This document shows, piece by piece, positions 63,166 to 64,000 of a stretch of 64,000 nucleotides of DNA. The stretch comes from JBGPTK01 sp963797765. Its GTDB lineage: Bacteria; Acidobacteriota; Terriglobia; Acidiferrales; UBA7541. The notes beneath the pieces are model-generated. The model saw only the letters and a program-made list of their open reading frames with translations, searched no databases and had not been told where the DNA came from. Numbering within the stretch: the first letter of the stretch is position 1; each line of letters begins with the position of its first letter. The translations under genes were made by a program, and so were the position numbers. The stretch lies in the NCBI GenBank assembly GCA_963797765.1, contig CAWCQU010000002.1:558001-622000 (forward strand). Reading direction: 5' to 3'.

Positions 63166-64000
<835 letters not shown>

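Overview
The window reads as chromosomal DNA of an Acidobacteriota bacterium from soil or a metagenome. It holds a partial 16S rRNA gene at the right edge, an Oar-type TonB receptor with a carboxypeptidase-like N-terminus, an ADOP-type two-module ABC permease, a VWFA-related secreted protein, a DUF4382/DUF5666-like lipoprotein and an acidobacterial style of PilZ protein. The phylum call rests on this gene complement plus the look of the 16S; no alignment was possible. Genes are mostly ordinary, moderately GC-rich and tightly packed.

Layout. 1-9.3 kb (minus strand): start of a deoxynucleoside kinase, B12-binding radical SAM enzyme, secreted tandem M42-like peptidase, two-gene ABC exporter, tRNA-Ser, an unknown protein and a PilZ-like protein. 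9.4-20.3 kb: M20 dipeptidase, DoxX protein, HU protein with promoter and terminator, SDR oxidoreductase, nicotinate phosphoribosyltransferase and nicotinamidase (NAD salvage), cytochrome c, TPR protein, POT/MFS transporter, M28 peptidase. 20.4-29.3 kb: NDH-2 dehydrogenase, HicB with a dead HicA toxin, threonine degradation pair tdh/kbl, broken lipoprotein gene, ECF sigma factor translationally coupled to an anti-sigma/bactofilin-like membrane protein. 29.5-42.2 kb: ADOP permease, a TonB-receptor remnant, methanethiol methyltransferase MddA, large TonB receptor, GrpB protein, DNA polymerase I, cytochrome c, rhodanese, tRNA-Asn. 42.7-57 kb: UvrA, a deoxyhypusine-synthase-like protein, CPBP protease, MtnA (methionine salvage), a second CPBP protease, a pair of MacB-like permeases, a VWFA protein, a beta-propeller/phosphoesterase fusion.

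57.3-60.1 kb is the one clear accessory insert and the most interesting part: a three-gene cassette of a DUF3644 protein, a phosphoribosyltransferase-fold protein with an intact PRPP-binding signature, and a NADAR-domain protein whose start overlaps the stop of the PRTase gene. This looks like a nucleotide/NAD/ADP-ribose-based conflict or anti-phage system. It is followed by two tiny unknown genes, a CPA1 Na+/H+ antiporter, and an rrn leader (sigma70 promoter, boxA-like motif, a terminator-like hairpin) leading into 16S rRNA.

A striking global property is the number of single-base frameshifts in otherwise well-conserved genes (SDR, pncA, TPR, MFS, M28 C-terminus, hicA, lipoprotein, DHS-like, mtnA, phosphoesterase, DUF3644, PRTase), while many long genes (uvrA, polA, TonB receptor, ADOP permease) are intact. 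Several lie in short homopolymers. Uncorrected assembly indels are the simplest explanation, but true decay is likely for hicA (nonsense plus frameshift) and for the M28 tail (at least three shifts within 400 bases).
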